From Rhodococcus tukisamuensis NBRC 100609 (lineage in GTDB: Bacteria > Actinomycetota > Actinomycetes > Mycobacteriales > Mycobacteriaceae): 64,000 nucleotides of DNA. Positions 49,300 to 59,466 of this stretch are shown piece after piece. Numbering within the stretch: the first letter of the stretch is position 1; the number at the start of each line of letters is the position of its first letter. The stretch covers positions 1-64,000 of the forward strand of contig NZ_BCXG01000020.1 of the NCBI RefSeq assembly GCF_001894985.1. Reading direction: 5' to 3'. Under the pieces are notes generated by a model. The model saw only the letters and a program-made list of their open reading frames with translations. It did no database searches and was not told the DNA's origin. The translations under genes were made by a program, and so were the position numbers.

Positions 49300-50804
49300 G
49301 ACCCGTCCCGCGGCTGTCCGGCGTCGGGCAGGCGGGAGCGGGTGGGCGACGCGGCGAGCGCGCTGAGGATCTCCTTGCCGAGCATCGTCACGTCACCGGC
49401 GCCCATGGTGATCACGACGTCGCCGGCGCGGGCCAGCCCGGCGACCTGCCGCGGCGCCGCCGACAGGTCCGGCTGGTAGTGCACGGGCCGGGTCACGAAC
49501 TGGGCGACGAGCGCGCCGGACACCCCGGGCAGCGGCTCCTCGCGGGCGCCGTAGACGTCGAGGACGACCACCTCGTCGGCGAGGTCGAGGGCGGCGCCGA
49601 ACTCCTCGGCGAACGCCACGGTGCGCGAGTACAGGTGCGGCTGGAACACCACGATCACCCGACCGCGGGCCGGCTCGCCGCCGGGCCGGACCAGTTCGGC
49701 GGCGGCGCCGAGCACGGCGCGCACCTCCGTCGGGTGGTGGGCGTAGTCGTCGAACACCCGGACGCCGTTCTCCCGGCCCGTGTGCTGGAACCGGCGGTGG
49801 ACACCGCCGAAGCCGCCGAGGCCCTCGAAGATCTCGTCGACCGGGGCGCCGACCTCCCGCGCGGCCAGGATCGCACCCAGCGCGTTCAGCGCCATGTGCC
49901 GTCCGGGGACCGCCAGCCGGAGGGTGCGGGTGCCGCTCTCGCCCGAGAGCTGGACCTCCGCGAGCCCGCCCACGTCGCGGGCCTCCCAGCTGAGCATCCG
50001 GGCGCCGAGTGGCACGTCACCAGCCGTTTCCTGCTCGCCGGTGCCGTAGCCGAGCACCCGCACCGGCAGGCCACGCGCGACCACCCGCTCGGCCAGCGCC
50101 GCCGACCCGGGGTCGTCCAGGCACGCCACGAGCAGGCCGCCGGGCTCGATCCGGTCGGCGAAGTCGTCGAAGACCTGCTCGTACGCCTCGGTGGTGCCGA
50201 AGTAGTCGAGGTGGTCCGCCTCCACATTGGTGACGATCACGACGTTCGGGTCGTACTGCAGCAGCGACCCGTCGCTCTCGTCCGCCTCCGCGACGAAGAC
50301 GTCACCGGAACCGTGGTGCGCGTTGGTGCCCGCCTCGTTCAGCTCGCCGCCGACCGCGAACGACGGGTCCAGGCCGCAGTGCTGCAACGCGACCACCAGC
50401 ATCGAGGTGGTGGACGTCTTGCCGTGGGTGCCCGCGACCAACAGGGTGCGGTGCCCGTGCATCAGCGAGGCCAGCACCGCCGGCCGCAGGATCACCGGGA
50501 CGCCGCGGGCCGCCGCGGCGACCAGTTCGGGGTTGTCCTTCGGGATCGCGGCGTGCGTGGTGACCACCACGGTCGGGCCGCCGGGCAGCAGGTCTAGTGC
50601 GCTGGCGTCGTGCCCGATCCGGACCTGGGCGCCGCGGGCCCGCAGCGCGAGCACCGTGCGGCTCTCCTTGGCGTCCGACCCGGACACCTCCCCGCCCCGG
50701 GCCAGCAGGATCCGCGCGATCCCCGACATGCCGGCGCCGCCGATCCCGACCATGTGCACGCGCTGCAGGTGCGCGGGCAGCTCCGAGCCACGCTGATCGG
50801 TCAT
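49296..50804 (-). CDS. murC: UDP-N-acetylmuramate--L-alanine ligase
   Basis: 502 residues from ATG at 50804; GGAGGT lies 8 nt upstream, inside the small ORF before it. It adds L-Ala to UDP-MurNAc. N-terminal Rossmann region ([14 protein letters not shown]), ATP loop [19 protein letters not shown], and a C-terminal [11 protein letters not shown]. It overlaps ftsQ by 4 bp. Confidence 0.96.
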   Translation of the reverse strand: MTDQRGSELPAHLQRVHMVGIGGAGMSGIARILLARGGEVSGSDAKESRTVLALRARGAQVRIGHDASALDLLPGGPTVVVTTHAAIPKDNPELVAAAARGVPVILRPAVLASLMHGHRTLLVAGTHGKTSTTSMLVVALQHCGLDPSFAVGGELNEAGTNAHHGSGDVFVAEADESDGSLLQYDPNVVIVTNVEADHLDYFGTTEAYEQVFDDFADRIEPGGLLVACLDDPGSAALAERVVARGLPVRVLGYGTGEQETAGDVPLGARMLSWEARDVGGLAEVQLSGESGTRTLRLAVPGRHMALNALGAILAAREVGAPVDEIFEGLGGFGGVHRRFQHTGRENGVRVFDDYAHHPTEVRAVLGAAAELVRPGGEPARGRVIVVFQPHLYSRTVAFAEEFGAALDLADEVVVLDVYGAREEPLPGVSGALVAQFVTRPVHYQPDLSAAPRQVAGLARAGDVVITMGAGDVTMLGKEILSALAASPTRSRLPDAGQPRDGS

Positions 50805-50872
50805 CGTCTGACCTCCGACATGTCTCGTCCTTCCAACAGAGCCGAGTCCTTCGACAAAACCGCGACCATCAT
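50801..50872 (-). CDS. candidate 23-residue microprotein between murG and murC
   Basis: The 64-bp gap between murG and murC holds an ORF of 23 codons ([20 protein letters not shown] then VRR). Its ATG overlaps the murG stop (ATGA) and its TGA overlaps the murC start (ATGA), so it would be coupled on both sides; AAGGG precedes its start. Reading-frame fit is seen; expression is inferred. It could instead be a translational bridge with no stable product, or chance. Confidence 0.35.
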   Translation of the reverse strand: MMVAVLSKDSALLEGRDMSEVRR

Positions 50873-52050
50873 GGCTTCGCGCCCTTCACCAGGTCGAGCA
50901 CGATCCGTGCCACCGCGTCGGCGGCGTCGCGGTGCCCGGCACCGGCCGCCGCCGCGCCCATCGCCGCCAGCCGGTCGGGGTCCCGCAGCAGCGGGACCAC
51001 CGTCTCGGCCACGTACTGCGCGGTGAGCTCGGCGTCGGCGACGATGACGCCGCCACCCGCCGCGACCAGCGGCTTGGCATTGAGTTCCTGTTCGCCGTTT
51101 CCATGCGGCAACGGCACGTACACCGCCGGCAGCCCGACGGCGGAGACCTCGGCGACCGTCATCGCGCCGGACCGGCAGATCGCGGCGTCGGCGGCGGCGT
51201 AGGCCAGGTCCATCCGGGACAGGTACGGCACCGCCACGTACGGCGTCGCCGGGTTCACCTGCGCCACGTCGAGGGTGTTCTTGGGGCCGTGCGCGTGCAG
51301 CACCGAGACACCGGCCTCGGCCAGCGCGGCGGCCGCGCCGGAGACCGCCTCGTTGAGCGAGCGCGCGCCCTGCGAGCCGCCGAACACCAGCAGCACCGGT
51401 CCCTCGGCGGGCAACCCGAAGTGGGCCCGGGCCTCGGCGCGCAGTGCGGCGCGGTCCAGCCCGGTGATCGAGGCGCGGACCGGGATGCCGAGCACCTCCG
51501 CGTCGTGTCGGCCGCGGGCGGCGACGCCCGATCCGGGCACGGCGGCCAGCACCCGGGCGGCGACCCGGGCGCCGATCTTGTTCGCGATACCGGCGCTGGC
51601 GTTGGCCTCGTGCACCACCACCGGCACCGCGCGGCGCCGGCGCAGCAGGCCGCGGCCCGCGGCGAGGTAGGCGGGCAACGCGACGTAGCCGCCGAACCCG
51701 ACGATCACGTCGGCCTGCGTGGTGTCGAGCACCTCGCGGGTGCGCCGGACCGAGTTCCGGACCCGGCCGGGCAGCCGCAGCAGGTCCATCGTGGGCTTGC
51801 GCGGCAACGGCACCGGCGGGATCAGTGCGAGCGGGTAGCCACGCTCGGGTACCAGCGTGGTCTCGAGGCCCCGCTCGGTGCCCAGCGCGGTCACCGTGAC
51901 GGTGGGGTCGAGCCGGCGCAGCGCGTCGGCCACGGCCAACGCGGGTTCGATGTGTCCGGCGGTGCCGCCGCCGGCAACGACGACGGACGGGCCGGACTGG
52001 CCGGCCGAAGTGGGCGACGCGACGGGATGTTCCTCTGAAGTGCCGCTCAC
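50869..52050 (-). CDS. murG: lipid II synthase (GT28 transferase)
   Basis: 393 residues from GTG at 52050, GTGA overlap with ftsW. It transfers GlcNAc to lipid I on the inner membrane face. [17 protein letters not shown] (donor/lipid loop), [24 protein letters not shown], and the C-terminal UDP-GlcNAc site [15 protein letters not shown] then [15 protein letters not shown]. About 25 residues precede the first strand, as in other actinobacteria. Confidence 0.96.
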   Translation of the reverse strand: MSGTSEEHPVASPTSAGQSGPSVVVAGGGTAGHIEPALAVADALRRLDPTVTVTALGTERGLETTLVPERGYPLALIPPVPLPRKPTMDLLRLPGRVRNSVRRTREVLDTTQADVIVGFGGYVALPAYLAAGRGLLRRRRAVPVVVHEANASAGIANKIGARVAARVLAAVPGSGVAARGRHDAEVLGIPVRASITGLDRAALRAEARAHFGLPAEGPVLLVFGGSQGARSLNEAVSGAAAALAEAGVSVLHAHGPKNTLDVAQVNPATPYVAVPYLSRMDLAYAAADAAICRSGAMTVAEVSAVGLPAVYVPLPHGNGEQELNAKPLVAAGGGVIVADAELTAQYVAETVVPLLRDPDRLAAMGAAAAGAGHRDAADAVARIVLDLVKGAKP

Positions 52051-53624
52051 CTACGAAATCCTCGCTCTCCTGTTCGGCCGCTCGATCGACGCAGCCGCTC
52101 GTCTGATGATAGTGCCTGGTCGCGCCGCGGATCCGACCGCCGCGGGTCGGCCGCTGCGCGGGGGTCGGTGCGCCGCCGGACCGGCGGTTGCTGGCCCGGA
52201 GCCGGCCGCCGACGTTCGCCCGGCGGCGGCCCGGCGGCCAGCGCGCGACGCTTGGCGACCGCCTTGGCCTGCGCGGCCTTCTGCTGCGCCTGCACGGCCT
52301 TCGCCTGCGCCGCCTTGGCCTTGGCCTTGGCCTGTGCGGCCTTGCGCGCCGCCTCCGCACGCGCGGCCGAGTAGTGCTCGGGCTTGGGCAGCCGCAACAG
52401 CCGGGCGAAGCGGCCGTCGGGCCCGGAGTGCAGCGCGGCCACCGCCTCCGGCTCGTGCCTCGCGGCATTGGCGAGGATGCCGAACATCAGCAGTGTGATC
52501 GCCGTCGAGGTGCCGCCCGCCGAGACCAGTGGCAGCTGCTGCCCGGTGACCGGGAGCAGGCCGATCACGTAACCGATGTTGATCATCGCCTGGGCCAGGA
52601 TCCAGGTGGTCGCCGCCGCGGTCAGCAACCGCAGGAACGGGTCGACCGAACGCATCGCGATCCGCAGGCCCGTGAACACGAACAGGGCGAAGAGCCCGAG
52701 CACCGCGACACAACCGATGAAGCCGAGTTCCTCGCCGATGATCGCGAAGATGAAGTCGTTGTGCGCGTTCGGCAGGTAGCTCCACTTGGCGCGGGACTGA
52801 CCGAGACCACGACCGAACAGGCCGCCGTCGGCGAGCGAGAACTTCGCCTGACGGCTCTGGTAGTTGGCGCCCTGCGGGTCGTCGCCGGGGTTGAGGAAGC
52901 CGAAGATGCGGGCGGCCCGGTAGTCGGCGGACAGCGCCAGGACCACCCCGGCGACCGCGACGCCCGCCACCGCGACCCCGAAGATCCGGAGCGGCAACCC
53001 GGCGAACCACAGGAGGGCGCCGACCACGATCACGAACGTGACCGTCGTCGAGTAGTTCGGCTGGAGGATGACCAGGACCGACGCCAGGAGAGCGCCCGGG
53101 ACCAGCGGAATCAGCAGTTCCTTGAGCGGCGCACCCGGACGACGGGTGGCCAGCACGGACGCCCCCCACACCACCAGCGTGACCTTGGCGAGCTCCGACG
53201 GCTGGAAGGACAACCCACCGAGTTCGAACCAGCGCCGGGCGCCGCCGGACTCCTTGCCGATGCCGGGGACGAGGACCAGCGCCAGCATCACGACCGACAC
53301 CACGAAGGCGGGCAGGGCGAGCTTGCGCATCAGCCGCACCGGCGTGCACAGCGCCACGTAGAACAGCACCACGCCGAGCACCGCGAAGATCAGCTGCGTG
53401 GTGAACATGCCGTAGGCCGAGCCGGTGTCCGCGTACGCCTCGACGCTCGACGCCGAGAGCACCATCACCAGGCCGAGCACGGTGAGCAGGGTGGCGATGG
53501 TGACGATCAGGTGGAAGGAGGCCATGGGTCGGGCCAGCCAGGCACCGACCCGGGTGCGCGGACCCGCGGACACCTTCTTCGACCCGGATCCGGACCGGGC
53601 ACGCGGACCCGCGGGCGCACTCAT
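52047..53624 (-). CDS. ftsW: SEDS glycosyltransferase FtsW
   Basis: 525 residues, ATG at 53624 overlapping the murD stop (ATGA). Polymerises lipid II with FtsI at the septum. About ten membrane spans, with SEDS motifs [32 protein letters not shown] and [19 protein letters not shown]. The catalytic Asp region is HNDF/GEE. The C-terminal ~110 residues are an unusual Ala/Lys/Gln-rich heptad-like stretch ([19 protein letters not shown]) followed by a Pro/Arg tail, longer than in many relatives. Confidence 0.95.
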   Translation of the reverse strand: MSAPAGPRARSGSGSKKVSAGPRTRVGAWLARPMASFHLIVTIATLLTVLGLVMVLSASSVEAYADTGSAYGMFTTQLIFAVLGVVLFYVALCTPVRLMRKLALPAFVVSVVMLALVLVPGIGKESGGARRWFELGGLSFQPSELAKVTLVVWGASVLATRRPGAPLKELLIPLVPGALLASVLVILQPNYSTTVTFVIVVGALLWFAGLPLRIFGVAVAGVAVAGVVLALSADYRAARIFGFLNPGDDPQGANYQSRQAKFSLADGGLFGRGLGQSRAKWSYLPNAHNDFIFAIIGEELGFIGCVAVLGLFALFVFTGLRIAMRSVDPFLRLLTAAATTWILAQAMINIGYVIGLLPVTGQQLPLVSAGGTSTAITLLMFGILANAARHEPEAVAALHSGPDGRFARLLRLPKPEHYSAARAEAARKAAQAKAKAKAAQAKAVQAQQKAAQAKAVAKRRALAAGPPPGERRRPAPGQQPPVRRRTDPRAAADPRRSDPRRDQALSSDERLRRSSGRTGERGFRR

Positions 53625-55087
53625 CGCTGCGTGCCCGACCCGCCGAGGCGGTGCACGGCCTCCGCGAAGGCGCGACCGCGGTGCCCGTAGTCGGTGAACA
53701 TGTCGAGGGAGGCGGCGGCCGGCGCCAGCAGCACCGTGTCCCCCGGCGTCGCCAGGGCGGCGGCCACCGTGACGGCCTCGGCCATCACTGCGTCGGGGTC
53801 CGGTTCCCGGCTCGGATCGGAGCTCACCGTGCCATCGTCTCCCGTCGGCACCAGGACCACGCGGACCTCGGGCGCGTGTCGCCGCAGCGCCTCGGCGATC
53901 TGGTCCGCGTCCCGGCCGAGCAGCACCGCGCCTGCGAGCCGGTCGGCGACCTCGGCGACCAGTTCGTCGACGCGGGCTCCCTTGAGCAGGCCTCCCGCCA
54001 CCCACACCACCCGAGGGTGCGCGAGCAGCGAGGACCGGGCCGCGTGCGGGTTGGTCGCCTTGGAGTCGTCGACGTAGGTGACGCCGTCCAGCTCGGCGAC
54101 CCGCTCGGCCCGGTGCGGGCCCACCTTGTAGCTGCGCAGTCCGTCGCCCACGGCCGCCGCCGGGACGCCGATCGAGCGGGCCAACGCGGCCGCGGCGAGT
54201 GCGTCCATCAGTCCGGCGGGTCCGGGCGGGGTGATCTCCGACGTCAGCGCGAGGGTCGCCGCGTCGGCGAAGGCGCGGTCGACCAGGCGTCCGTCCTCGA
54301 CGCCGAGCTCGCCCGCCGCCGGGGCACCGAGCCGGAAGCCGACCGTGTGTCCCGCGGTCGAGCGGGTGACCAGGCCGGCCGCGACCGGGTCGTCGAGACC
54401 GAGGACGGCGACGTCGCCGGTGAGCGCGCCTGCCTTCGCGTCGACGTAGCCGGCCATGCCACCGTGCCAGTCCAGGTGGTCCTCGGCGATGTTGAGCACC
54501 ACGCCCGCCGCCGGGCGCACCGACGGCGCCCAGTGCAGCTGGAACGAGGACAGCTCCACGGCGAGTGCGTCGTTGCGCGGGTCCGCGCGCAGGGCGTCGG
54601 TGATCGGCAGGCCGATGTTGCCGCACGCCACCGCGGGGACCCCGCCGGCCCGCAGGATCGACTCGAGCATCGAGGTGGTGGTGGTCTTGCCGTTCGTTCC
54701 GGTCACCACCAGCCACTGCCGCGCCGGGCCGTACACCTCGGCGCGGTCGAGCCGCCAGGCGAACTCGACGTCCCCCCAGATCGGCACCCCGGCGGCAGCC
54801 GCCGCGGCGAGCACCGGCGAGTCCGGCCGCCAGCCGGGACTGGTGACGACCAGCGCGAACCGCTCGATCCCGGCGGCCGCCGCCTCGGGCGTCAGGGTGT
54901 CGACCGCGAGTTCGGCCGCCGCGTCGTCGAGGGAGGCCTGGTTGCCGTCGGTGAGGGTGACCACGGCGCCGAGGTCACGCAACGGCGCCACCAGCGCGAG
55001 ACCGGAGACGCGGGCGCCCGCGACGAGCACGCCACGACCGCGCAGGCCGCCCAGTTCGGTCGGCAGGTTCTCGGGGTGCACGGTCAC
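53621..55087 (-). CDS. murD: UDP-MurNAc-L-Ala--D-Glu ligase
   Basis: 488 residues from GTG at 55087, 3 bp after the mraY stop. It adds D-Glu. Domains: N-terminal UDP site ([15 protein letters not shown]), ATP loop [29 protein letters not shown], and the C-terminal [13 protein letters not shown]. Positioned in the usual mraY-murD-ftsW order. Confidence 0.96.
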   Translation of the reverse strand: MTVHPENLPTELGGLRGRGVLVAGARVSGLALVAPLRDLGAVVTLTDGNQASLDDAAAELAVDTLTPEAAAAGIERFALVVTSPGWRPDSPVLAAAAAAGVPIWGDVEFAWRLDRAEVYGPARQWLVVTGTNGKTTTTSMLESILRAGGVPAVACGNIGLPITDALRADPRNDALAVELSSFQLHWAPSVRPAAGVVLNIAEDHLDWHGGMAGYVDAKAGALTGDVAVLGLDDPVAAGLVTRSTAGHTVGFRLGAPAAGELGVEDGRLVDRAFADAATLALTSEITPPGPAGLMDALAAAALARSIGVPAAAVGDGLRSYKVGPHRAERVAELDGVTYVDDSKATNPHAARSSLLAHPRVVWVAGGLLKGARVDELVAEVADRLAGAVLLGRDADQIAEALRRHAPEVRVVLVPTGDDGTVSSDPSREPDPDAVMAEAVTVAAALATPGDTVLLAPAAASLDMFTDYGHRGRAFAEAVHRLGGSGTQR

Positions 55088-55090
55088 GGC

Positions 55091-56179
55091 CTAGTTCCCG
55101 ATGACGGAGAGGTACTCGCTGTAGAACAGCGCGAGGCCGACCGCCGACGCGATCCCGGCGAGCAGCCAGAACCTGATGATGACCGTGGTCTCCGCCCACC
55201 CGGCGAGCTCGAAGTGGTGGTGGAACGGGGCCATCCGGAACACCCGGCGTCTGCTGGAACGGAACACCGCCACCTGGATGACGACCGAGGTGGCCTCGGC
55301 GACGAACAGCGCGCCGACGACGACCATCAGCAGTTCGGTGCGGGTGGTGATGGACAGGCCGGCGAGCAGGCCACCGAGGGCCAGCGAGCCGGTGTCGCCC
55401 ATGAAGATCTTCGCGGGTGCGGCGTTCCACCACAGGAAGCCGATGCAGGCGCCGGCGGCGGCGGCACAGATCAGCGCCAGGTCCAGCGGGTCGCGCACGT
55501 CGTAGCAGCCGATCGTCGGCTCGTTGGGGCCGCCGACGCAGGCGTTGCGGTACTGCCAGAAGGTGATCACCACGTAGGCGCCGAGCACCATGCTCATCGA
55601 GCCGGCGGCCAGGCCGTCGAGCCCGTCGGTGAGGTTCACCGCGTTGGACCACGCGCTGATCAGCAGGTAGCAGAACAGGATGAAGACGATCGAGCCCATC
55701 GACACGGTGGCGATGTCACGGACGTAGGACAGGTGGGTGCTGCCCGGGGTGAGGCCGCCCGCACCGGGGAACCGCAGCGCCAGGATGCCGAAGACGACGG
55801 CGGCGACGAACTGCCCGACCAGCTTGGCGGTCTTGTTGAGGCCGAGGTTGCGCTGCTTGCGGATCTTGATGAAGTCGTCGAGGAAGCCGACCGCGCCGAG
55901 CGCGGTGGCCAGGCCCAGCACCAGCAGGCCGGAGGCGGTCGGACCCTGGGCGTCGTAACCGATGCCGATCAGGTGCGAGCCCCAGTAGCCGGCCCACAGC
56001 GCCACGATGATCGCGACGCCGCCCATGGTCGGGGTGCCGCGCTTGGCCTGATGGCTGGCCGGGCCCTCGACGCGGATCTCCTGGCCGAAGCCCTGCCGCG
56101 AGAACATCTTGATCAGGATCGGGGTCAGCAGGATCGCCACAGCAAGCGCGATGCCTCCCGCAAAGAGGATCTGTCTCAC
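55091..56179 (-). CDS. mraY: phospho-MurNAc-pentapeptide transferase
   Basis: 362 residues from GTG at 56179, GTGA overlap with murF. Makes lipid I from UDP-MurNAc-pentapeptide and polyprenyl phosphate. Ten membrane spans; motifs [19 protein letters not shown] (Asp-Asp pair), [10 protein letters not shown], and [14 protein letters not shown] with Mg-binding Asp; [11 protein letters not shown] near the end. Length is normal. Confidence 0.97.
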   Translation of the reverse strand: MRQILFAGGIALAVAILLTPILIKMFSRQGFGQEIRVEGPASHQAKRGTPTMGGVAIIVALWAGYWGSHLIGIGYDAQGPTASGLLVLGLATALGAVGFLDDFIKIRKQRNLGLNKTAKLVGQFVAAVVFGILALRFPGAGGLTPGSTHLSYVRDIATVSMGSIVFILFCYLLISAWSNAVNLTDGLDGLAAGSMSMVLGAYVVITFWQYRNACVGGPNEPTIGCYDVRDPLDLALICAAAAGACIGFLWWNAAPAKIFMGDTGSLALGGLLAGLSITTRTELLMVVVGALFVAEATSVVIQVAVFRSSRRRVFRMAPFHHHFELAGWAETTVIIRFWLLAGIASAVGLALFYSEYLSVIGN

Positions 56180-57705
56180 TGGTTCTCCCTGGTGGTCGTC
56201 GTGTTACCCGTCTCGTCGGTGGACCCCGTGTCGGCGAGCAGCGCGTCGGCGACCGCCCACAGCCCCACCGCCTGGGAGGCCTTCACCAGCACGATGTCGC
56301 CCTCGGCCACCTCGGCCCGCAGCACCGCGAGCGCGGCGTCCGCGTCGGGCACCACCATCGACTCCTCGCCCCAGGAGCCCTCCATCACCGCGCCCTGGTT
56401 CATCGCCCGCGACGGCCGGCCGGTGCCGACGACGATCAGCCGGGTGACGTCGAGGCGGACCGCGAGGCGGCCGATGGCGTCGTGCTCGATGACCGACTCC
56501 GGTCCGAGTTCCGCCATCTCCCCCAGCACCGCCCAGGTACGACGCTTCCCGCCGGAACCGGCGCGCGCCATGGTGACCAGCGCCTTGAGCGCCGCCCGCA
56601 TCGAGTCCGGGTTCGCGTTGTACGAGTCGTCGACGACGGTCACGCCGTCGCCGCGCTGCTGCACCTGCATCCGCTTCGCGGAGACCGGTCGGGCCGCGGC
56701 CAGCGCCGCCGCCACCTGGTCGAGGCTCGCGCCGCACTCGAGCGCCACCGCGGCCGCGGCGAGCGCGTTGCCGACCTGGTGCTCGCCGTGCACGCCGAGG
56801 GTGATCGCGACGGTGCCCTGCGGGCAGATCAGGTCGAAGGAGGCCCGGGCCTCGTCGTCGAGCCGGACGTCGACCGCCCGCACGTGCGCCCGCTCGGACT
56901 GACCGACCAGCACCACCCGCGCGCGGGTCCGCTCCGCCATCGCCGCGACCAGCAGGTCGTCGGCGTTGAGGACCGCGACACCGCCCTGGTCGGCCGGCGG
57001 AAGCGCCTGTGCCAGTTCACCCTTCGCCTCCGCGATCGCCTCACGCGAGCCGAACTCGCCGAGGTGTGCGGTGCCGACGTTGAGGACCACACCGATCCGC
57101 GGCGGCGCCGTCTCGGCGAGCGCCGCGACGTGTCCGACGCCCCGGGCCGACAGCTCGAGGACCAGGTAGTCGGTGTCGGCGTCCGCACGCAGCGCGGTCC
57201 AGGGGTGGCCGATCTCGTTGTTGAAGGACCCGGGCGGGGCGATCACCGACCCCAGCGGGGTGAGCACGGCGGCCAGCAGGTCCTTGGTGGAGGTCTTGCC
57301 GGACGAGCCGGTGACCCCGACGACGGTGAGACCGGCAGTGGTCAGCTGGTCGGTGCTCACCCGGGCCAGCTTCGCCAGCGCCGCGAGCACCGCCGCGCCG
57401 GAACCGTCCGTGTCGTGTTCGAGCGCCATCGCGTTGGTCTGCGTCGGCGACAGCGGCGAGACGACGATCGCCGGCACCCCGACCGGCCGGGCCGCGAGTA
57501 CCGCGACCGCGCCCGCCGCGACGGCGGCCGCGGCGTGCTCGTGGCCGTCCACGCGGGCGCCGGGCAGTGCCAGGAACAGTCCGCCGGACGTGATCTTGCG
57601 CGAGTCGAACTCGACGCCGCCGGTGACGAGGACGTCGGGGTCCGGCACGTCGTGCAGGGTGCCGCCGACGATCTCGGCGATCCGGCCCAGGCTCATCGGA
57701 ATCAC
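56176..57705 (-). CDS. murF: UDP-MurNAc-tripeptide--D-Ala-D-Ala ligase
   Basis: 509 residues from GTG at 57705, overlapping the murE stop; ATG at 57696 is a possible shorter start. Adds the D-Ala-D-Ala dipeptide. ATP loop [45 protein letters not shown]-terminal Thr-rich tail ends the protein, just at the mraY start. Confidence 0.96.
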   Translation of the reverse strand: MIPMSLGRIAEIVGGTLHDVPDPDVLVTGGVEFDSRKITSGGLFLALPGARVDGHEHAAAAVAAGAVAVLAARPVGVPAIVVSPLSPTQTNAMALEHDTDGSGAAVLAALAKLARVSTDQLTTAGLTVVGVTGSSGKTSTKDLLAAVLTPLGSVIAPPGSFNNEIGHPWTALRADADTDYLVLELSARGVGHVAALAETAPPRIGVVLNVGTAHLGEFGSREAIAEAKGELAQALPPADQGGVAVLNADDLLVAAMAERTRARVVLVGQSERAHVRAVDVRLDDEARASFDLICPQGTVAITLGVHGEHQVGNALAAAAVALECGASLDQVAAALAAARPVSAKRMQVQQRGDGVTVVDDSYNANPDSMRAALKALVTMARAGSGGKRRTWAVLGEMAELGPESVIEHDAIGRLAVRLDVTRLIVVGTGRPSRAMNQGAVMEGSWGEESMVVPDADAALAVLRAEVAEGDIVLVKASQAVGLWAVADALLADTGSTDETGNTTTTRENQ

Positions 57706-59348
57706 CGGTCACCACCCCCGTGTGTCGTGTCCGCGTTGCCGCGCCTGCGCTCGATGGCCGCACCGAGGACCTCGCGGTCGTCGAATGGGTGCTTCACCCC
57801 GTTGATCTCCTGCCCGATCTCGTGTCCCTTGCCGGCGACGAGGACGACGTCCCCGGTCCCGGCCCATGCCACCGCGTCCGCGATGGCTTCCGCGCGGTCG
57901 GCGAACTCGCGTACCTCGCCGCGCTCGGCCGCCGGCACCCCGAGCGCGCCCTCCCGCACGGCGGCCCGGATGGTCGCCGGGTCCTCGCTGCGCGGGTTGT
58001 CGTCGGTGATCACCAGCAGGTCTGCGCCGCGGGCCGCGACCTCGCCCATGATCGGCCGCTTGCCCTGGTCCCGGTCGCCGCCCGCACCGACCACGACCGC
58101 GATCCGGCCGTTGCTCTGGCCCCGGAGGGTGGCGATGACGGCCTCGAGTGCGCCCGGCTTGTGCGCGTAGTCGACGACGGCGAGGAAGTCCTGTCCGCGG
58201 TCGACGCGCTGCACCCGGCCGGGGACGTCCACCGAGCCGATGCCGGCAATCGCCCTGTCCAGGTCTACCCCGCAGGCGTCCAGGGTGGCCAGTGCCAGCA
58301 GCGCATTGGCCACGTTGTAGCCGCCCGGCAGCCGCAGCGAGACCCGGCGCGCCGTCCCGTCGGGCCCGGTGGCCAGGAACTGCTGACTGCCGTCCCCGGT
58401 GGCGTCGACGTCGGAGACCGTCCAGTCTGCGTCGGCGGCCTCGCCGGCGGTCGAGACGGTGGTCGCGGACCCCGCGACCTGCGCCATCGCGCGACCCCAG
58501 TCGTCGTCGACGCACACCACCGCACGGTCCGCGTGCACCGCCTCGTCCGGCGCGAACAGCCGGGCCTTGGCGGCGAAGTAGTCGTCGAGGTCGCGGTGGA
58601 AGTCGAGGTGGTCCTGGGACAGGTTGGTGAACGCCCCGATCTCGAAGTGGGTGCCGTCCACCCGGCCGAGCGCCAACGCGTGGCTCGAGACCTCCATGAC
58701 GACGGTGTCGATGCCGCGTTCGAGCATCACCGCGAACAGCGCGTGCAGTTGCGGCGCCTCGGGTGTGGTCAGTGCGCTGGGCACCCGGCGACCCTCGATC
58801 CGGGTCTCGATGGTCCCGACCAGGCCCGCACGGTGGCCCGCGGCGGTCAGACCGGCCTCGACCAGGTAGGCGGTGGTGGTCTTGCCGGAGGTGCCGGTGA
58901 TGCCCACCACCCGGAGCCGGCGCGACGGGTTGCCGTAGATCTCGGCGGATGCGGCGCCCAGCACCGACCGCGGGTTCGGGTGCACCAGCACGGGCACCGG
59001 CCCGGCGGCGGACGCGGCGAGGGTGGCCAGGCCGGCCTCGTCGGTGAGCACCGCGACGGCGCCGCGGGCCAGCGCGTCGGCGGCGAACTCCGCACCGTGC
59101 GCGCGGGCGCCGGGCAGCGCGGCGAACAGGTCGCCGGCCGCGACGGTCTGGGCCCGCAGTTCCACGCCGGTCACCGCCACGTCCGCGGCCGGGGCCGCGC
59201 CGGAGTCGGGGGTCGGTGCGGCGGCGCCGATCCAGTCCAGCCGGGCGCCGATCAGCGCGGCCAGCGCCGCAACCCCGGTGGCGGGCGGGTGCGTCGGCCG
59301 CAGTCCCCCCGCCGCATCCGCGGACCGCGAAGCGTTAGTCCCATGCAC
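57702..59348 (-). CDS. murE: UDP-MurNAc-tripeptide synthetase (meso-diaminopimelate adding)
   Basis: 548 residues from GTG at 59348, GAGAGGAG 9 nt before. ATP loop GTSGKTTTA, a substrate motif [19 protein letters not shown] and, decisive for substrate, DNPR in [11 protein letters not shown], which selects meso-diaminopimelate instead of lysine. This agrees with the meso-DAP walls of mycolic-acid actinobacteria. The 118-bp gap to ftsI is the longest within the mur block. Confidence 0.96.
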   Translation of the reverse strand: MHGTNASRSADAAGGLRPTHPPATGVAALAALIGARLDWIGAAAPTPDSGAAPAADVAVTGVELRAQTVAAGDLFAALPGARAHGAEFAADALARGAVAVLTDEAGLATLAASAAGPVPVLVHPNPRSVLGAASAEIYGNPSRRLRVVGITGTSGKTTTAYLVEAGLTAAGHRAGLVGTIETRIEGRRVPSALTTPEAPQLHALFAVMLERGIDTVVMEVSSHALALGRVDGTHFEIGAFTNLSQDHLDFHRDLDDYFAAKARLFAPDEAVHADRAVVCVDDDWGRAMAQVAGSATTVSTAGEAADADWTVSDVDATGDGSQQFLATGPDGTARRVSLRLPGGYNVANALLALATLDACGVDLDRAIAGIGSVDVPGRVQRVDRGQDFLAVVDYAHKPGALEAVIATLRGQSNGRIAVVVGAGGDRDQGKRPIMGEVAARGADLLVITDDNPRSEDPATIRAAVREGALGVPAAERGEVREFADRAEAIADAVAWAGTGDVVLVAGKGHEIGQEINGVKHPFDDREVLGAAIERRRGNADTTHGGGDR

Positions 59349-59466
59349 GGGCAGGTGACTCCTCTCGGGGTTCGGTCAGGTGGCGACGGAATTGGTCGCA
59401 AGCCAGCGTGTCACGTTACCGGCGACGGGCGGCGTCGGTGGACTCGGCGTGGTGACGCGGGGCGGG

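Noticed and set aside
53651-56902. 1083-codon open frame on the plus strand
   Set aside because: Shadow of murD, mraY and murF; Arg/Gly/His-rich with no motif.
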